DNA from: Paracentrotus lividus
Taxonomy: Eukaryota > Echinodermata > Echinoidea > Camarodonta > Echinidae
NCBI GenBank assembly: GCA_940671915.1
Contig: CALNVZ010003426.1
Location: 22,715,041-22,779,040, forward strand
DNA: 64,000 nucleotides
Direction: 5' to 3'
A model generated the notes under the pieces. The model worked only from the letters and a program-made list of their open reading frames with translations, did no database searches and was not told the origin of the DNA. The position numbers were made by a program, and so were the translations under genes. Positions 1 through 11,591 of this stretch are shown one piece after another. How positions within the stretch are numbered: the first letter of the stretch is position 1; every line of letters starts with the position of its first letter.

Positions 1-1090
1 CTGGGCACTTTCTAGCATAAAGAATTGTAGATAATTGTGTATTATCAGATAATAGACCCTATTTAGAATCTGCGAGCGCGAACCGAAAATTTTGGGTTTT
101 AAAAGATATATGGAATTAATAAGGGGCATTTTCTACTATTGTATTTTTGTAATTGTGTATTGTGCATTATTAATTTTGTGTATTATAGACCTTATTTAGA
201 ATCCGCGAGCGCGAAGCACGAGCTGAAAATTTTGTGGTAAAAATTGGAGTTATTTGTGCATTATGATTTAGTATCAGACATGTCGGCGAGCCGAAAATGT
301 TCAGATAGCGTATTATATTATATACCTACTAGATTGGTATCTGCGAGCGCGAAGCGCGAGCCGAAAATTTCGGGTTTCAAAAGATATAAAGAATAAATAA
401 AGAAGCACTTTCTGGCTTAAAGAATTGTAGATAGTTGTGTATTATTGACCCTTTTTAGTATCCGCGAGCGCGAAGCGCGAGCCGAAAATTTTGAGTTAAT
501 TATGCATTATATACGATACTAAATTGATAGGCCTATGTGTGAGCGCGAATTTTGTGGCAAAAATTGGAGATATTTGTGCATTATGATTTAGTATCAGACA
601 AAATTTTTTGGTTCTAAAAGATATATCGAATAAAGGGCACTTTCTAGTATTAAAATTCGTAGATAATTGTGTATTATAGAACCTATTTAGTATCCGCGAG
701 CACGAAGTGCGAGCTGGAAATTTTGAGGTAAAATATTCAGTTCATTGTGTATTACATTATATACCCTACTTATTATTTGCGAGCGCGAAGCGCGAGCCGA
801 AAATTTGGGGTTTTAAAAGATATGTAGAATAAATAAAGGGGCACTTTCTGGCATAAAGAATTGTAGATAATTGTTCATTATTGACCCTATTTAGTATCCG
901 GGAGCGCGAAGCGCGAGCCGAAAATTTTGGGTTAATTATGCATTATCCTACTAAATTGATAAGCCAAAGTGTGAGCGCGAAGCGCGAGCCGAAAATTTTT
1001 AGCTCAAAATTGGAGTTATTTGTGCATTGCGATTTAGTATCAGCGAGCGAAATATTTGGGTTTTAAAAGATATATGGAATAAATAAAGGG
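1..1090. repeat. Irregular tandem array with GCGAGCGCGAAGCGCGAGCC core
   Basis: About eight to ten degenerate units of roughly 100-140 bp. Each has a G/C-rich palindromic core (GCGAGCGCGAAGCGCGAGCC) followed by GAAAATTTT, and most are followed by an AT-rich spacer with GGGGCACTTTCTAG and TTGTGTATTAT. The same core recurs singly at about 13715, 27280, 27415, 27495, 28205 and 29930, so this is a dispersed family that is locally tandem here. Short open frames inside it are composition artefacts. No gene is seen. Confidence 0.8.
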
Positions 1091-1439
1091 GCACTTTCTA
1101 TTATTTCCACGAAGTCGAGGGCCCACTAGGCCAAAGGTCCACGAGGTCTCTTTTCTTTGTGAAATTTTGAAACTTTAGTTTGAAATATTTTTTCTTTATT
1201 TTTACTTTTCGTCAGAAATGTATTTCTTTTTCTTGAAAAAAAAAATAAATAAAAAATCGGCCTCGTGGACCCTCCCCCACATTATAGGCCCTAATTATGG
1301 TCGTTTAGGACCCAATTAGGCCTATTTCTCGCTTCTTATTGATTAAAGTTTTGGGAATATTGTACAAACATCGGGCTTTATTCCTTTCTCTTTCTTTTTC
1401 TTCTTTTCTCTCCCTTTCCCCTTCTTTCTCCCTTTTTCT

Positions 1440-1494
<55 letters not shown>

Positions 1495-1560
1495 GGGGGG
1501 GGGGGCCGGGCCCGTCGGGCCCCCCCCCCCTGGATCCGCGCCTGATCATCTAAAACAGAG
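1091..1560. repeat. Low-complexity tract: CT-rich, T(52), G and C runs
   Basis: A pyrimidine-rich stretch leads into an uninterrupted T run at about 1442-1493, then G and C runs, ending in CTGGATCCGCGCCTGATC. A related ending (AATCCAGGGGG next to GGCGC) recurs at 12704 and elsewhere, so this is probably the decayed end of a dispersed repeat. The poly-proline/glycine frames on both strands are not genes. Confidence 0.7.
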
Positions 1561-1697
1561 AAGTGGCTTAACAGAACGACTATTAATAAATAGATTAGCC
1601 TACATGCAGATACAAAATGGATTCAAAAGAAATATGATGGCCCTCATTTATTTGACTCTTCAAACATGAGTCGTGTTTCTAAAGGGAGCATACCTAC

Positions 1698-1843
1698 CCG
1701 CAGGTCGTTGACAAATATGGACACGAGGAGTCGTACAAGAACTATCGGCCCATTTGCCATGGTCATAAGTGCTGTAAGTAGACCTGAAGCGCACACAAAG
1801 TCCTCTGTTATTATCCGGCGCCGATGGAGTCCAATTTACAAAC
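1698..1843 (-). CDS. L1 exon 4: C-terminal CTLD exon
   Basis: Enters after an AAAAG acceptor in phase 2 and leaves at a GTAGGT donor in phase 1. It encodes FVNWTPSAPDNNRG, then CVRF, then KWADSSC and RVHICQ, the order of a CTLD long-loop region and final strands. The spacing of the three cysteines fits the two conserved disulfides. APD sits where EPN or QPD would lie. Confidence 0.75.
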
Positions 1844-4800
1844 CTTTTGAATAAGAATAATTGCACGCCATGCATGAGATACACATCTTTTAATACTAAT
1901 GAAGGCCAACACTTTGAACAAATTGAACTACATCACACTGTTTTCCAAAACAAAACGTAATTGACAAAAGCTTTTAGGAAGAATTATTTACATTATTATA
2001 AATAATACATAAATATTGGTAAATCTAGAATACAATATACTGAATTATGATCTACGACACATACTAAATTATGTCTAGCGCACGTTCGTTTCACCAAGGC
2101 CGCAACCAGAGGTGAAATACACTTGCACGAGGGATAATTATTATGATCATAATTAAGTATGTGTCGTACATAATAATCCAGTATATTGTATTCTATATAT
2201 CCACTATTTTATATAGTAAGAAGAAATTTATGCTGCGCAAACATATCTACCTAGAGGGTGCTCAAGGAGCTTACAAAAATATATAAATAAAATATTCCTT
2301 GAGCTCCCGGAAAATTAAACTAAAATCTGAGGACTATAATTACAATCCAAATACAAATTTAAAAAAAATCACTTAGCTTGAGTTTTCCTTGAGGTGAGTT
2401 TTAAAATGATTGTGTGACTTCATTATACATGTTTAATGTCTTAATATTAAATCAATCCTCTAGCTAATGATGTCATCATAATTGCATTTAACCATTTTAT
2501 AAGCGTATACCGTGGGTGACTCAAAATATTCATGTATCAAGTCTTGTGTATGCCCTTGTTTATAAGGCAGGTTTTGCACACTTTATAATTCTAATTGTGA
2601 CTTACCCTGACTGAGAGTTATTGATCCATGTAAAACTCATATCCCCGTCCAAGTCATTAATACCAATCCAATAGTTATAGTCTGTTTTCTTTGTGTATGT
2701 ACCTAGAAATGCCTTTAGCGTAGGAAACACACAAACAAAAAACAACAAAAATCACATGTAATATTTTAGTCCTCGTTTCATAAAACTCGCTCGCAAGAGT
2801 AAACTGACCCAAACTCTCATTGACTGTGTGTTATAAAAAGCTAGTCTTTAAGTATACCATTTGGAAGGACTATAAATAATAAAGTGCATGAATTAGCCTA
2901 AAATTTTATTTGAATAGGGAAACTGAAAATGTTTTGAGGGTTATGGTACTTGTTTTGCTGCTCGGTAACATAATTGTTGCGCTATGAATATAGTGGGTAG
3001 TGAATTAGTGTGTTATCATTCAAGTGGGTCTATACAGGGTGTATCAATAAAAACGGGACAGTTTTGAAAAGTCTGTCAAAATTTCATTTAAAATTATGAT
3101 GTCTATTTTGTTATGTTAAGAGATGCTCTGAAGTATTATCTTTCAAATGCCATTTGAAATAATAAGTTTTGTTCATGCTTGAGCGCACACGGAACGTTTT
3201 TGTCGGGTGCTCAAAAAAAGGCTTGCGCACAAAATGGATGAAAATGAGAAATACGATCATCAGACTTCTTGCTAATCAGCAGACTTCCTGCTAAGCTTTT
3301 CATTATTTTGGCAGTTATTTTCGAATTATCCTTTCAAAATTCATTTACAAAGCTATTTATTTACTTGAATTGTTTTTTGCTTTGTTCTGTTTTTTTTTTT
3401 TTCACATGTTGACACGTTATCTTTTAGTATTGAATATTCTTTAAAACTAAAAAAAAAAGAAACAAATGAAAAATGTTGTCAACCAAAGAAAGGGGATTTG
3501 GTTGGTTGGTTAATTATTTGATTGATTGATTGTTTTGTTTGTTTGTTTGTTTGTTTGTTTAATTGATTGATTGTTTGATTGGTGGATTTATTTATTAAAT
3601 GATCGATTGATTGAATGAAGGGTTGATAGATTGACAATTTATTTTGAATGATTGATCGTTTGATTCATTCATTATTTCTTTGAATGATTGATTGATTGAT
3701 CGATTGCTTTTTGATTGATTGTTCAAATGATTGATTAAATCGTTGGAAGAATCCTAGGAAATCGATTCAAAAGACTAACATAATCATTGATCAGTGTAAA
3801 GTAACAATCTATCCGAATGGGAGTACCTGATTCAGAATAAATAATACCTTTTAAATTTAACGAATATTCTTTTTTTTTCTTCTTTTTTTAAAACCTCCGA
3901 CAAAAACTTTTTGTGTTCGCTCAAGCATGAACAAACAAAGCAATCAATCAATCAATTAAACAACTAACCAAATCCCCTTTCTTGGGTTGGTTGACAAAAA
4001 AAATAAGTTTGAAGGAATATTCATTGCAAAATGATGACATACTAAAATGAAAACAAAAACAAAACAATTGAAGTAAATAAATAGCTTTGTAAATGATTTT
4101 CAAATCATAATTCGGAAATAATGGCAAAGATAAAAAAAATTTAGAGGAAGACTGCAGATTAGCAAGAAGTCTGATTATCATATTTCTCATTTTCCATTTT
4201 GTGCGCTAGCCGTTTTTTGACCCCCCGATAAGAATGTTCTGTGCGTGCTCAAGCATGAACGAAACTTATTTTTTCAATTACATTTGAAAGATAAGACTTC
4301 AGAGCATCCATTAACATAAAGATATAGACATCATAATTTGAAACAAAATTTTGACAGACTTTTCAAAACTGTCCCGTTTTTATTGATACGCACTGTATTA
4401 TAAGACTAAACTAGGAATCGGGGCAGATTTTAGTAGTAGAGGACCTGAGATGGTGCTATACAAGGCTGCCTGTTCGTACTGATGTGTAATATCAAATCAA
4501 ATTATAATTTAAGCAACAACACGTAAACATACTGGTTTGTGTATTACAGTTACACATGCAGTTATAAGTTTTATATACTGCCTCACTTACGTTTTGTTTA
4601 TTTGATGTGATGATTGCAAGATCTCCCCCTAAAGATCGACAGGTCACCATAGCATTTTGGTAATTTCTTGATGGATTGTTCACGATCAGGTACTGCTTAT
4701 TATCAAAATCATACCAGTCAGGCGTGTTGCATATCTGTGTATTTACTGTATTGGTGAAATCATGTTAAAATGCGACTTTAGCTACAATTTGACCTCTACA

Positions 4801-7800
4801 AGACACAAAATGAAATTATCAAAACAAAAATCATATATCATAAACTAGCGTACACTGTTATTTATGCCGATTTAAAACTTCAACTCTCTATCGAAGTCAA
4901 CATTGTTTTCACTCTGATCCGTTTATTCTTTAACCCTAACTTACCTGGGACCTCGACATTTTCGCGATAAATCTGCAGTGCGAAATTTGTTTTTCCGTCA
5001 GACCGAAAATGGCTCAAAAACGTGATTTCATGTACAGTCAACAATGAAATATATAATAAAATCGATTTTGGTACCGGAATTTTTTCCTTTACAATTCTTA
5101 GGAATGCTATAAAGAATATTTTTACAAAAAATAGCTTGCTATGAGCTTTCTTTAGTGAATTAGAGCAAAGAGTACGATTTCATGAATAAATTAGCATAAT
5201 CAATTCATATAAAATAAAATATATACATTCTTGAATCTTGAATCTTGAATTGTTGCACCCGAAAAAGCTACGTTGACAGCTGTCCAGGGTGGGGTACTAA
5301 TTGGCAGTGTGTGAGTGCGTGATGAGTGCAAGTAAAAGAAGCCAGACATTGTGCAGAAGAAAAACATGTAGACTGGAGAGTACAAAGAAGTAGGGTGCAT
5401 CTGGTGAAGAAACAGTAATGCCAGCTTCATGGCTTCCCTCCCTACAGGGTGCTGGTGGATACGCCCATCATGGCTATGATGGACGGGACTGCTGCATTCC
5501 GAAAACCAGCAATCGAGCTAGATGTTACAGCTACTGCTGGGAGCCTGTTCCATATAGGAATTACTCGGGGGGAAAAGCTGTACTTGTAGCAGTCCACTCT
5601 GCAAGGAAGCTGGTGAAAAATGAATGGGTGTGCAGTGTGTCCACGTAGCTCTCTCTGGTGCAAGACAGGGTTGATACCAGGTGTAAGTGGGATGTTAACC
5701 ATGTTCTTGTGGATTTTGAAGAACATTTCACACTGGGTAAACATTCTTCGTTGCTCTAGACTATTCCAGGCCAGCAAAGAGATCATGTTTGTAACACTTG
5801 ATGTTCTTCTGAAGTCTTGGGTGACAAAACGTGCTGCCTGGCGTTGGATTCCTTCCAGTAGGTTTATGTTACACCGTTTGTGTGGGTTCCATTTAGTGCA
5901 ATTTACCTTTGGAACCGCGTAGATTATGTCATTCTCTACTATCATGCAAATTTTCGTCGCGATCGCGCTGTCCACGGCCGATATCTTGGGGGGGGGCATA
6001 ATGCTCCCCATGACTTTAAGCTCGCAAAATAGCCTCTGTAAGTTAGGGTTAAAACCATTTCATTTCGATTGAAACTCGTTGAAAATATCAGAGTAAAAAA
6101 ATATATATCTAAAATCATATTAGGTATCGCACTTTCAGAAATGATTTGTAAACGCCTATCACTCATCAATCCAGAGGGCATTTATTCTCTACAGTGCGTC
6201 CCAATACAAACTAAACACTTTTGAAATGGCTACCAAATATGAAACGTCTAGGGGGCATTTCATCAAAGGACTTGTCGGACATTTTATCCGACAAATTTGC
6301 TCTCAGCCAATCAGATGCAAGCATTTAAGTTGCTTATAACAGTTTGTCGGATAAAACGTCCGACAAATTCCTTTCATGAAAAGCCCTCCTGGTTTTTTGG
6401 GGAAAGGTTTATATATAGCGAAAAAGCTCATATGCTCAACTATCATTATGACACCAAAAAGTCTGAAAATAACGCATGCTTCAGTGAGCAATGCCCACTT
6501 TACTAAAGGACACAAAGTGAGACTTCGCAGCATTTCGCTATTTATCAAACACCTGCTTATGAGCGGCTATAAGAGTATAATGGCATAAATCAAATAACGA
6601 AGAGAAAAATAAACTATAAATCAAAGCAAACATCAATATAATTCAAACAAAAAGGTTAACCATTACATTTCTGCATAATATTGATTTTCATGTCTGACTT
6701 TTGGTTCGTTTTTTACTCTGTTACCTGATTTATTTCATTATTAATATTGACCCTTATGGCAGCCTATGAGCAGATAATTAATGTATAGTGAATTACTGCA
6801 CAGCCTCATTTTTATGTCTTTGACCAAAGTAAGCATTGTTTATTGAAGCATGCATTATTTTGGGACTTTTTTGTTTTGTTTAAAATAAGGATATGAGCTT
6901 TCCATACCTTTCCCCCATGAACCATGTATTTTTTTTTATTTGGCAGTCATTTCAAAAGTGTGTAGTACGACCTGTCGTCGGCATGAAGATCCCCGGTTCT
7001 AAACGATATCGATGCGTATGTTTGATGACGAAATTGGCATTTTTGAGTGAAAGTTGTCACTTTCCGAGTTAATTTGACGCTAAATGACTGAGCCTGGGTC
7101 GGCGTCGAAATCATTTGACTTGCAAGGAATTGACTCTCAATTTTTCCATTTCAAATTAATTTTAACCCTTTTCGGGTTATGGGTCGTTTTACACCGTCAA
7201 AAATGGCCTTCAGTGCAAAAAGAATATACTGAGGTACTGTAATCCTAAATCTACGATGGTAAGCTACAAGAGAAAAATGAATTATCGAAATACACATTTA
7301 CTTCTAAAAATTGACCATAATCTGGCGTTTTAGGGCAAACTTGCAGTCTCATTTTTTTTCTTCTAATTTTGAGCCTGCGCATCTCTAATATTAGCAATCA
7401 TTGGATTTGTTTTCCAGTCAGAACAGACTACTGAAATGCAATTGTTTAAAAACTGAAAACCGCAGAAGCTACAGCTAATTTGATTTTTGTGACCATTAAA
7501 CAAAAATGTGGTGCCAAATCTGTCAAAAAAAATTCCTCTTCGAATTTTGTGTTTTTACGCATAGTTAGACATCACTTGATGAACACTGGCCCGTAACTAG
7601 GATTTTGTACGGGAGGGTTCGAACTCTGCAAAGTGGACCAAAAGGTACATCGATTTTTTTTTTTTTTCACGTCACGTCGGGCGAGCAAAAAGGTACATCA
7701 AAAAAATTTCACGTCACGCTGGCCGCGCGATAAGCGGGGAGGGGGTGGGCAGGTTAGTGTTCAACATTTTTCTGCCTTCGGCCATCAAGAAGAGACTGAG

Positions 7801-9521
7801 TACCATATATTACCTATCTATAGAGGTAGGCTAAGGTCGTTCTTTATATGATCTTCCCTTCTTTCTTTTTTTCTTTCTTTTTTTAAATAACCTTTTTGGG
7901 TCGCCAGCGGGGGGGAAGTCGTTGTACCCCGAACCCCCACCCCCCCCCCCCTAGTTACGGGCCTGGAACAAAGTTTTTGTCCGTGGGAACAGTTTTATAT
8001 ATTTTATGTAACAAACTTATAATGTTTACTTTACCCACATCCTCTTATTTATCCGAAAAATGAAGCAGTTGACTTAACGTGTAATAAAAGAATTGAACCC
8101 CTATAGAAAAATAATTTGGTGACATCATGCCCCAACATTTCAAAGCGAGATCATTTCACTTGTCTAACAACACACAACAAATTTTTTTTTTTTTTTTTTT
8201 TTTTTGGGGGGGGGGTCTAGTGAGACAAATGCAAATTACACAAGTTTCGTTTAATATTTCTTCTTACATATTTCACTAAAAGCACTGAAAAGGGGAAATG
8301 AAACACATTTCCATATTTCAGAGGAAATGAGATATTCAAGAGGCTACGAGGGGGGGGGGGGGTGAAGTCATGTTGGAGAAATTGTAACGTAACTAACTAG
8401 TCCAGTACAAATTTTGTAGACCCGGAAAAGTTTGCAAGTACAAGGTTTTTGGGTTGATTTATGTTCTAGATGGGTATTTAAGAAGATTTAGCTTGGTTGC
8501 CACTTTGGCAACCTTGAACAATTTTTTTAATAAGCATAATTGGAATACTGACCTAATTAGCATATTTATAATATGTATTATGCTGTTAATGAATTTATGA
8601 CAAAAGTTTTTATTTTCAAGTAAGTCTTCATCAGCATGGGGTGAATTGGGGTAAGTGGGACACTGGGGTAAGTGGGACACTTTGGGAGAATTGCATATAT
8701 GCATGTCTTAGTAGAGGAACTATTTTAGCGTGAATAAACATACATCTAGCAACAAATCACACGCCTGCTTGGGAAAAATAATCGTTACAAATCTGTAATG
8801 CTGCAGTCACGACGACACTTTACGTATAGATACGTTTATGTTGTTTTAATCGTATTTCATCTTCTATTCTGTCATTTCTTATATATTTTTACTGGATAAA
8901 CGAAATTATCAATATTTCCACTGCTGATTATGACGGGTAGGCAACCGTGGGGATCCGTAGAAAAGAAAATATTTTTTGGACGTAAGTGTCTGTGTGACTG
9001 TAGCATAACATCTCACGTCTTGACATAAAGCCATTGCCACCTAGTTAATTTTGAAAATGCACACGTATGCAAACTTGTCTTTGTTTTTTCCAGATGCCTT
9101 TTGCTTTAGGGGTCACGTGGCACTGAAATTGTTCAAAAAATAAATTTAAAACTAAAAAAAAATATCTCTAATGAAATATGATATAAACAACAGATTGAAA
9201 GCAATGGTTTTAATTAACTGTCCCATTTACCCCCACATGCTTGGGGTAAGTGTGATGCACCAATTTCGATAGTATTTCAATGTATAAATAAAGTTTGCGA
9301 AGACAGATCTTCATTCCGCACTTTTATATCACAGTTCATAGCAAGTACTCACTTACCCCAATTTGACGGGGTAAGTGGAACAATGGAGTAGTAATGATTA
9401 ATATAGTCACTCTGACCTTCATTTGGAGGATTTTTTTTAACCAAAACATTTCTAAAACGTTTATATCGAAATAAACTTCAAGAATAAGATATGATTGCTT
9501 TAAAAAGTATTATTATCATAT

Positions 9522-9570
<49 letters not shown>

Positions 9571-11591
9571 GCTTAGGTAAATTCTTAAGTGTCCCACTGG
9601 TTTTATTTCTGTCTTAAACGGGGCACTGATATTGCTGAATTATGCAAACTTTGAAACTTTAGTTTTCTTAAAATTTGGATTTGATGATGAAGAAAGTTGT
9701 AATGCGGGAAAGAAATAAGGTCTATTTTTTAAAATACTGTATCTTTTGTTTACTTTCATACAAAAAGGGGGAGGACAAAAGAAATGCTTGCTTTGTTTAC
9801 AGAATCACACATCTAGAAAGTAATATTGAGCTTTGAATTTTTTTTAAATCGTATTTTTTATCACTTGAAATGTGTACAGGAAAAAGAGTAATAATGAGTC
9901 GTGATAATGTTTTTTAAAAATGGTTTGGTAATCAGTTCTTATGACATCTTAGAAATGATATTCCAGATGTATAAACAGTGTTTATGAAGACAGAGATCTT
10001 TGCTTCTCACTTTTTAACCACATTTTATTCCATGTATTATGCTGTCCCACTTGCCCCAACTTCAAGGGGTAAGTGGGACAATGGAGTAGTAATGATTAAC
10101 TGTCACCGTTACCTTCATTTGGCGGAAATTTTAACCAAAACATTTATAGAACGTTTATATTTAAATAAACTTCAAAATTGGGTATATGATTGCTTTATTG
10201 AGTATTTTAATTTTTTGTTATGCTTACGTAAATGCTTAAGTGTCCCACTTACCCTAATTTACCCTAATAATTTAACATTATGTAAAATACAAACCATGTA
10301 TGGGGATCATTGTCATCGTTAATACAAAGCCATAGGTTGTCAAATGCAATAATGTCAGTCATAAAATACAACATATTAATTCATGAGAAGATACAATATA
10401 TTGACCCAATTAGCTCAAATATCAGATATAATATGACAATGTCATGGTCAATCGTGTTGAGGAATAATACAAGATACAATTTATATTTCATTGCATCTTT
10501 ACATACATGCAGTTACACATACATTACAGTTACGAATGAACTATATATCATTTTCGTCTTTCTATAAATAAGAATGACTCAGTAGGACTATTTTACATAC
10601 ACTAATACATGCATATTTGCACATGAAGGCTACATGCATATAATGCTAATAATCACGATAATGCAATTTAGACTGGCTTTAAAAAAAAAATTTAAAAAAA
10701 AAAAAAAAAAANNNNNNNNNNNNNNNNNNTTAAAAAAAAAATTTAAAAAAAAAAAAAAAAAAATAGGCAACTCTAGTAAAGTTGTTTCATGTATATTCTA
10801 AACATATTAAGATTAACAACATATTGCAAGTATTCTAATTACTGCAGATCATTATTCTAATTATGCTTAGAAAAATAATTGCCCAAGATTGCCAACCTGG
10901 CAATCAAGCTGAATTCACTTGCGTACCCATCTAGATCACAAATTAACAAAAATTGTTGTCTTCCTGTAAATAAGAATGCATGTGTATATAGTAAGTGTAT
11001 GCATTAATGCTAATTATGCTTCTACAACACGAATCAACCAAACAACCTTGTACTTGCAAACTTTTCCGGGTCTTGTGCATGGCCTATGGGACCATCTACT
11101 AGCTGGACTAAACCGTAACTTAGTTAACTAACCGTGTTTTTGTTGTTTCTGTAGAAAAACATCAAGCGATTTATGTACATATGACATGATTTACCAGATC
11201 ATCAGCAATAACATGAATGACACTGGTTTTTTTTTTAATATAACGTAGTTTACGGAAACTTTACGGGACAAAGTCTGTTCCCCCAAACCATGTCCGTTTT
11301 GGGGGTAACGTAACTAACCAAAATTTAAACTCCTGTTATCACTTCTGTTTGATGATGTAAAGTATTTTATATCTATATGTGTAGGTATTGGCAAAACAAA
11401 TATTGAAAATAGAAGCCAACCTCAGAGTACAGCGTATCATAAAGTGTAACGAAACTAATCATGGAATTGCCCATAAATACTGTTCATCAATTGAAAAATC
11501 AGAATCTCTTACCGTGTCCGACACCTAGTAGTGACATCATTACCCATGTTAAGACATTGGCGGATGGCTGTAGTAAATGAATTCGGGCCAT
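1698..11591 (-). CDS. Gene L1: secreted or membrane C-type lectin-domain protein (3' end off window)
   Basis: The gene is assembled from four exons on the minus strand: 11513-11591, 4591-4745, 2606-2712 and 1698-1843. Phases agree at every junction (1, 0, 2, then open at phase 1). The protein starts with a signal peptide and goes straight into one CTLD with the usual WIGIND core and the paired cysteines of the long-form fold. The canonical sugar-binding EPN triplet is replaced by APD and WND by WAD, so classic calcium-dependent mannose binding is doubtful. The last exon ends in phase 1, as the CTLD of gene B does, so more domains probably follow to the left of the window. The intron between exons 1 and 2 is about 6.8 kb and full of repeats. 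Whether the signal exon truly joins the CTLD is inferred from phase, strand and order, not from a transcript. Confidence 0.68.
2606..2712 (-). CDS. L1 exon 3: middle CTLD exon
   Basis: Begins AFLGTYTKKTDYNYWIG in phase 0 and ends in phase 2 at GG|GTAAGT. It carries the hallmark WIGINDLDGDMSFTWI of CTLDs: the WIGL-type motif, then an acidic turn and a second tryptophan. Exactly 35 codons plus two bases. Confidence 0.8.
3033..4397. mobile_element. Foldback DNA element with about 460-500-bp inverted arms, TA-flanked
   Basis: The left end reads TACAGGGTGTATCAATAAAA and the right end is its near inverted complement, ending in CACTGTA. The arms (about 3033-3530 and 3935-4397) pair over nearly their full length with scattered mismatches. 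The centre is a loop of ATTGATTG-type simple repeats (about 3500-3750). The termini and TA boundary suggest a non-autonomous Tc1/mariner-like element. It lies in the intron between L1 exons 2 and 3. No transposase is seen. Confidence 0.85.
4591..4745 (-). CDS. L1 exon 2: N-terminal CTLD exon
   Basis: With the acceptor at AATACAG the exon enters in phase 1, matching the signal exon, and ends at AAAAC|GTAAGT in phase 0. It encodes NTQICNTPDWYDFDNKQYL and then NYQNAMVTCRSLGGDLAII, the first strand, helix and conserved cysteine of a CTLD. A closer ACACAG acceptor is also possible but would need phase 0 upstream. Confidence 0.78.
4880..6180. repeat. Dispersed repeat interrupted by a LINE
   Basis: The flanks 4880-5215 and 5946-6180 look like two halves of one repeat. 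TTAGAGCAAAGAGTACG near 5161 and CACGGCCGATATCTTGGGG near 5973 have counterparts lying close together at about 31985-32140. The split is explained by the LINE fragment between them. The exact insertion point is uncertain. Confidence 0.5.
5215..5945 (-). mobile_element. 5'-truncated non-LTR retrotransposon (LINE), reverse transcriptase C-terminal end
   Basis: The minus-strand frame from about 5940 to 5442 encodes a typical LINE C-terminus after the reverse transcriptase core: LLEGIQRQAARFVTQDF, then AWNSLEQRR, then YSFSPRVIPIWNRLP. This fits CR1/Jockey-type elements. The 3' end carries a short heptad tail, three copies of ATTCAAG on the minus strand near 5228-5250. Everything 5' of this domain is missing, so it is a dead fragment. 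The frame continues a little upstream into unrelated repeat. Confidence 0.85.
6191..6970. mobile_element. MITE-like element with TACAGTGCGTCCCA terminus
   Basis: The left end TACAGTGCGTCCCAATACA continues into ACACTTTTGAAATGGC; the right end holds the inverted CATTTCAAAAGTGTGTAGTA. Pairing is limited to the outer 40-50 bases. The same terminus (GGGACGCACTGTA) is found at 46033-46048. A smaller element is nested in it at 6252-6387. Confidence 0.6.
6252..6387. mobile_element. Short foldback MITE nested in 6191-6970
   Basis: 136-bp hairpin-like unit: GGGGCATTTCATCAAAGGA with CTTGTCGGACATTTTATCCG on the left, and the inverted CGGATAAAACGTCCGACAA with TCCTTTCATGAAA on the right. Two inverted layers are visible (outer CATTTCAT/ATGAAA and inner GTCGGA/TCCGAC). 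Confidence 0.8.
6971..7587. other. Intronic sequence, nothing recognised
   Basis: Lies in the L1 intron. No convincing exon, repeat arm or RNA gene was found on either strand. Confidence 0.5.
7588..7968. mobile_element. Element with GGCCCGTAACTAGG / CCTAGTTACGGGCC ends
   Basis: Inverted ends of about 14 bp bound a 380-bp body with two near-copies of AAAAGGTACATCGA/AAAAGGTACATCAAA and a C-rich right end. The right end recurs as CCCCCCTAGTTACGGGCCTG at 30141-30161, so it is a dispersed family. Confidence 0.75.
8160..8370. repeat. Poly-T/poly-G low-complexity patches
   Basis: A T run followed by a G run near 8180-8215 and another G run near 8350; no gene seen in 7969-8385. Confidence 0.6.
8638..10268. 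mobile_element. Element with GGGGTAAGTGGGACAC termini and internal copies
   Basis: The left end reads GGGTGAATTGGGGTAAGTGG and the right end is inverted (CCCACTTACCCTAATTTACC). The same motif recurs internally near 9240, 9355 and 10050. Blocks around 9290-9440 and 9980-10110 are diverged direct copies, so the element grew by internal duplication. A (TA)n tract sits at 9525-9569. Confidence 0.75.
9525..9569. repeat. (TA)n microsatellite
   Basis: Uninterrupted TA dinucleotides. Confidence 0.95.
10682..10762. other. Assembly gap (18 N, 10712-10729) in an A-rich repeat
   Basis: The flanks on both sides of the Ns have the same A-run/TTT/A-run pattern, which suggests the gap sits in one repeat duplicated by the assembly. 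Confidence 0.85.
11131..11512. other. Intronic sequence after the signal exon; short repeat remnants
   Basis: Holds decayed pieces related to the 8386-11130 arms (GTAACGTAACTAACC) but no exon was recognised. Confidence 0.5.
11513..11591 (-). CDS. L1 exon 1: start codon and signal peptide
   Basis: The ATG lies in a good context (AAGATGG). It is followed by MARIHLLQPS and a hydrophobic run VLTWVMMSLLGVG, then a strong donor CACG|GTAAGAG in phase 1. This is the shape of a signal-peptide exon. The next minus-strand exon in matching phase is the CTLD exon at 4591-4745, which gives GVGH-VNTQICN as the likely cleavage region. Assignment to L1 is by strand, order and phase; it could belong to another gene. 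Confidence 0.6.

Larger units (their letters stand above)
8386..11130. mobile_element. 2.7-kb inverted-repeat composite around a 1.6-kb element
   Basis: The left arm (AACGTAACTAACTAGTCCAG, then CCGGAAAAGTTTGCAAGTAC, then TAGATGGGTA) is found inverted at about 10905-11130. Between the arms lie the GGGTAAGTGGGAC element (8638-10268) and an A-rich patch with an 18-N gap. It is likely one foldback element carrying a later insertion. Confidence 0.65.

Noticed and set aside
1-1090. CRISPR array (regular repeats)
   Set aside because: Units are irregular in length, spacers are similar to each other and the genome is eukaryotic.
1339-1549. Open frames on both strands rich in Phe, Lys, Gly, Pro
   Set aside because: Pure products of the T, G and C runs; no initiation context, domain or splice pattern.
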